Shown piece by piece: positions 61,263 through 64,000 of a DNA stretch of 64,000 bases. Positions within the stretch are counted from its first letter, which is position 1, and the number at the start of each line of letters is the position of its first letter. This DNA comes from Algoriphagus sp. GTDB lineage: Bacteria; Bacteroidota; Bacteroidia; Cytophagales; Cyclobacteriaceae. The DNA lies in assembly GCF_030694375.1 (NCBI RefSeq), contig NZ_JAUXYL010000049.1, positions 124,001-188,000 of the forward strand, given 5' to 3'. The notes below the pieces were generated by a model. The model was not told where the DNA came from. It was given only the letters and a program-made list of their open reading frames with translations, and made no database searches. The position numbers were made by a program, and so were the translations under genes.

Positions 61263-61649
61263 TCAATTTGTTTTCCTGTGAAATTTATACCCAAATCCGA
61301 TTGATCCTATCCACTCATCCGCTGTATCTCGGTGGAAAAAAGGGGCGATAAATACAAAGTTTTTGTAATCAATTCGAGGCGACACGCCGAGTCTAGCTCC
61401 TAGTTTACCATCGAGGGAATACAGTGAAGGTAAAGCACCAACTCCGATTTTGAGATCTTTGGAAAGCGTAAGAAACAAGGCCGGGCCGCCCACATTGACT
61501 GAATAAAAGTTATTCCCAAAGGATACTCCAAGCATCCCTTCAAGTCCAACCTGCCATCTTTCATTGTCATTAGAGACTTTACCCTGTGCAAATCCAGTTT
61601 GATAAAAACAAAATACAAACAGCACAATTAAGATCTTTCGAAGTTTCAT
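61263..61649 (-). CDS. Small exported beta-barrel-like protein
   Basis: 128 aa. Signal peptide (LRKILIVLFVFCFYQTGFAQ), then strands with alternating hydrophobic residues (WQVGLEGMLGVSFGNNFYSV, LKIGVGALPSLYSL, GARLGVSPRIDYKNFVFIAPFF) and ends GSIGFGYKFHRK. Too short for an eight-strand barrel with long loops, but compatible with a small one. Function unknown. It may be co-transcribed with nothing, since a terminator-bearing TonB receptor gene lies upstream. Confidence 0.65.
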   Translation of the reverse strand: MKLRKILIVLFVFCFYQTGFAQGKVSNDNERWQVGLEGMLGVSFGNNFYSVNVGGPALFLTLSKDLKIGVGALPSLYSLDGKLGARLGVSPRIDYKNFVFIAPFFHRDTADEWIGSIGFGYKFHRKTN

Positions 61650-61800
61650 TTTTTAACGGTTTAAGTTTTTGTGATTTTCAAACAAAACAAATTTTAGAAA
61701 ATTGATAATAGTTCTTCCGGAATTTTTAGAAGAATTTAATTGTGAATTGTTCAAAATGATGAGCATTTGTCAAATGTATCGGGAGATTTTTTTTGGCAAG

Positions 61801-61833
61801 AAAAAAAGCCGAACTGTAATCAGTCCGGTTTTT
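61801..61833 (-). terminator. Terminator of the TonB-dependent receptor gene
   Basis: The minus strand reads CCGGACT, a short loop and AGTTCGG (one G-T pair) followed by a T-rich run, about 30 bases past the receptor stop. Confidence 0.65.
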
Positions 61834-61861
61834 ACATTAACAATAAAACCCAAATTCACTT

Positions 61862-64000
61862 TTAGAATGCATACTTAAGTGTCACACCATGGGTAGCAGG
61901 ATCGCCCAAAACAGCAGCATAATGACCTGCGTTGCCGGCAGCCGGTAGAAGTTGTTCGTAATAATCATTGTTTAGGAGATTTCTAGCCCAGATAAATGCC
62001 GAAAAACCTTCTTTAACTCTGTAGCCTATCCTTGCATTGACCAGGGCATAACCATCCACATTTAAGAATAAGGAAGGAGAGGGGCTGGAGGAAAATTCCG
62101 ATCGGAAGAAAACATCTGATCCAAAGAAAAAGCTTCCTGCAGTACCGAAAAATTTGGCTGATTTCGAATATTCTCCTCCAATGGATCCCGCCCATTTGGA
62201 AACGCCAGGCAATCTTCCTCCTGAAATATCCTTGAAGGCCGATTCACCGCCAGTTTCTTCCAGAGGTACAGGCGCATTGGGGAATGAAACATAAATGGCA
62301 TCAGTGTAGGCTATTGCACCGGTTAATGAGAATTGGGAACTGAGTCGCATGCTTCCATCCAATTCAAATCCGAGAACTCTGACTTTTTCCGCATTGGCCA
62401 GATAGCCTCGGTTGACACCCACTTCGGCTGTTTGAACCAACGTTTGGTAATTCTCAATATTGGTATTGTGGAAGACAAAATTCAAGATAGAACTTTTAGT
62501 TGGGCTGGTCTTTACACCCACTTCGTAATGAACCACATATTCTGGTTTCACCTCTGCCAATTCCAACAAAGGTTGTCCTGATACTGCTGGGAGTCCTCCC
62601 AAATTGATTCCTACCGGTTTGTAACTGGTAGAAAAAGTACCGAAAGCATTCACTTTATCACTGAATTGATAGGCAATCGTAGCCTGTCCAGACCAGTTTT
62701 GATCTTCCACACTGGCTGCAAAGCTTTGGGAAGAATACACCGAATTTTTGATCGCTAACAAGGCCGGATCTGTAGTTTCTAATCCCCCGTAAGTTACCCG
62801 ATCATAGTCCACATCTTTTTTGTCATAGTTGAATCTGATGCCTGGAAGGAAATGCAGTTTTTCTGTAATAGTCCAATCCAATTGACCAAAGACCGCGGCA
62901 CCGACAGATTCAAGCGAGGAGGTAGTTCGGATCCCGTAGCCATCCAGCAGACCCGGTGTAGCCCAAAGCGAACTGGTTGAACTTTGAGAAAATCGCCATT
63001 GGGCAGCCCCGGATTCTTCGGTATGGAAAGGCGTGGTTTTCAGGTTTTGACTGAGGTAATAGACACCGAATACTCCACTGAGTTTTTTGGAAAGATCTCC
63101 AGCGTATCTGATTTCCTGGGAAAATTGCTCATGTCTGGACGGTGCTTGGGAAAGTGTCAAGACTGGTAAACCGGTAAAGTCACGGTCATTGGATGGCTCC
63201 CAGTTCCAATATCTCCAAGCTGTGGTGCTTGTCAATGTTCCTTCTCCCAATTGAATATCTCCATTCAATGAAATCCCGCCCAAATCATTGTTGGAACGCC
63301 AAGGGGTATCGTGATCCACTTTTCTGTCAAAAGCATTTCTGGATGGTAGATAATAATTCAGGTCACCAATGATTTGCTCAAATTGACGATAGGCGGGACG
63401 TTGGGTTTCCACCACTCCTGCGACAATTTGGGCGTACCCATCGGGACGCTGACTGGTAGCATCAGCCGCCAAAATGATTTCTACCCTGCTGGAAGGATTA
63501 TAGAGAAGCTGTCCTCTGAAGCCGAAATTATTAAGGTCATTGATAAATTTACCGGTTGAAATATTTTCAATGATTCCGTTTCGCTGGGTTCCTGAAAACG
63601 AAGCTCTTCCTGCCACATTTTTGGATAAAGGTCCGGTGATGGAAGCTTTGGCTTGTACAAACCCATAGTTTCCATAGCTCAGTTCGACTGTTCCTCCGGG
63701 TGAATAGCTTGGCAGGCGTGTGGTGATATTAAATGCCCCTGCTGTGGTATTTTTTCCGAAAAGTGTTCCCTGCGGGCCTCGTAGTACTTCGATCTGTTCG
63801 ATATCGATGAAATCCATCGCAGTCACTGCAGGCCTGGCATAATACACTCCATCCACATAGAATCCCACTCCGGGATCAATTCCATCATTTGTCAATCCAA
63901 AAGTTGATCCAAGTCCCCGGATGTTTAACGTTGTATTTCTTGGGTTGGAGGAATAAAGTTGAACAGTGGGTACAAGTTCCTTCACTCGGTTTACATTAAA
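61862..64000 (-). CDS. TonB-dependent outer-membrane receptor (partial, N-terminus outside window)
   Basis: 712 codons, open to the right edge (FNVNRVKELVPTVQLYSSNP at the edge), so the signal peptide and first part of the plug are missing. Plug domain: LNIRGLGSTFGLTNDGIDPG, GFYVDGVYYAR, IEQIEVLRGPQGTLFGKNTTAGAFNITT. The barrel ends in ARNLLNNDYYEQLLPAAGN and a final aromatic VTLKYAF. This resembles siderophore or vitamin/sterol-type receptors with the LRGPQGTLFGKN plug, not the SusC class; no SusD partner is seen. Imports a large substrate by TonB-driven transport; ligand unknown. Confidence 0.9.
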   Translation of the reverse strand, partial: FNVNRVKELVPTVQLYSSNPRNTTLNIRGLGSTFGLTNDGIDPGVGFYVDGVYYARPAVTAMDFIDIEQIEVLRGPQGTLFGKNTTAGAFNITTRLPSYSPGGTVELSYGNYGFVQAKASITGPLSKNVAGRASFSGTQRNGIIENISTGKFINDLNNFGFRGQLLYNPSSRVEIILAADATSQRPDGYAQIVAGVVETQRPAYRQFEQIIGDLNYYLPSRNAFDRKVDHDTPWRSNNDLGGISLNGDIQLGEGTLTSTTAWRYWNWEPSNDRDFTGLPVLTLSQAPSRHEQFSQEIRYAGDLSKKLSGVFGVYYLSQNLKTTPFHTEESGAAQWRFSQSSTSSLWATPGLLDGYGIRTTSSLESVGAAVFGQLDWTITEKLHFLPGIRFNYDKKDVDYDRVTYGGLETTDPALLAIKNSVYSSQSFAASVEDQNWSGQATIAYQFSDKVNAFGTFSTSYKPVGINLGGLPAVSGQPLLELAEVKPEYVVHYEVGVKTSPTKSSILNFVFHNTNIENYQTLVQTAEVGVNRGYLANAEKVRVLGFELDGSMRLSSQFSLTGAIAYTDAIYVSFPNAPVPLEETGGESAFKDISGGRLPGVSKWAGSIGGEYSKSAKFFGTAGSFFFGSDVFFRSEFSSSPSPSLFLNVDGYALVNARIGYRVKEGFSAFIWARNLLNNDYYEQLLPAAGNAGHYAAVLGDPATHGVTLKYAF

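Overview
The window is chromosomal DNA from a member of the Bacteroidota, most likely a Cyclobacteriaceae (Algoriphagus-like) bacterium. The evidence is the gene families (DUF2490, DUF4136, DUF6266 and DUF6526 proteins, outer-membrane beta-barrels, an OmpH lipoprotein, many lipoboxes), promoter elements of the Bacteroidota type (-7 box TAnnTTTG, -33 TTTG) and the scarcity of clear Shine-Dalgarno sites. The genus is an inference. No rRNA, tRNA, CRISPR array, intact insertion sequence or prophage was found.

Layout. 1-4.6 kb: the start of a BlaI-type repressor, an acyl-lipid desaturase, a small membrane protein, an AlbA_2 protein, a histone-deacetylase-like hydrolase and an OmpH/Skp-like lipoprotein. 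4.6-13.2 kb: a deoxyhypusine-synthase-like protein with an OmpA protein, a Tat-exported Gfo/Idh/MocA oxidoreductase, a GH20 hexosaminidase lipoprotein, and an AGCS symporter overlapping glycerate kinase. 13.2-18.9 kb: small proteins (including a 49-aa membrane peptide and a 67-aa protein with no basic residue), a lone response-regulator receiver, dCMP deaminase, MurB and an aspartoacylase-like hydrolase. 19-23.4 kb: a TolC/HlyD pair without its pump, L-serine dehydratase beta chain and a class IV aminotransferase. 23.4-31.9 kb: a xylose operon (sodium/sugar symporter, xylB, xylA) with an operator-like palindrome in its promoter, then a GH9 glycanase and a SASA acetylesterase; together these suggest growth on plant polysaccharides. 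32-44.4 kb: a hydrolase, exported proteins, acyl-CoA dehydrogenase plus acyl-CoA ligase, a MATE transporter and an operon of three exported proteins of unknown function.

45.0-59.1 kb is a dense defence and toxin-antitoxin island. It holds two consecutive, compositionally different three-gene operons of the form HTH regulator - ImmA/IrrE metalloprotease - PIN-type nuclease, with a divergent HTH-ImmA/IrrE fusion gene between them. Next come a small membrane protein overlapping a 38-aa proline-rich peptide, a HigB-like toxin / HTH antitoxin / SecB-like chaperone operon, and a complete type I restriction-modification operon (hsdR-hsdM-hsdS). The 3' end of hsdS is duplicated, and the two copies flank an AT-rich gene for a membrane-anchored coiled-coil protein. 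The HTH-protease-PIN triads are the best candidate for an undescribed system.

59.5-64 kb: a DUF6266 protein, a TauE/SafE-type permease, a small beta-barrel protein and most of a TonB-dependent receptor that runs off the right edge.
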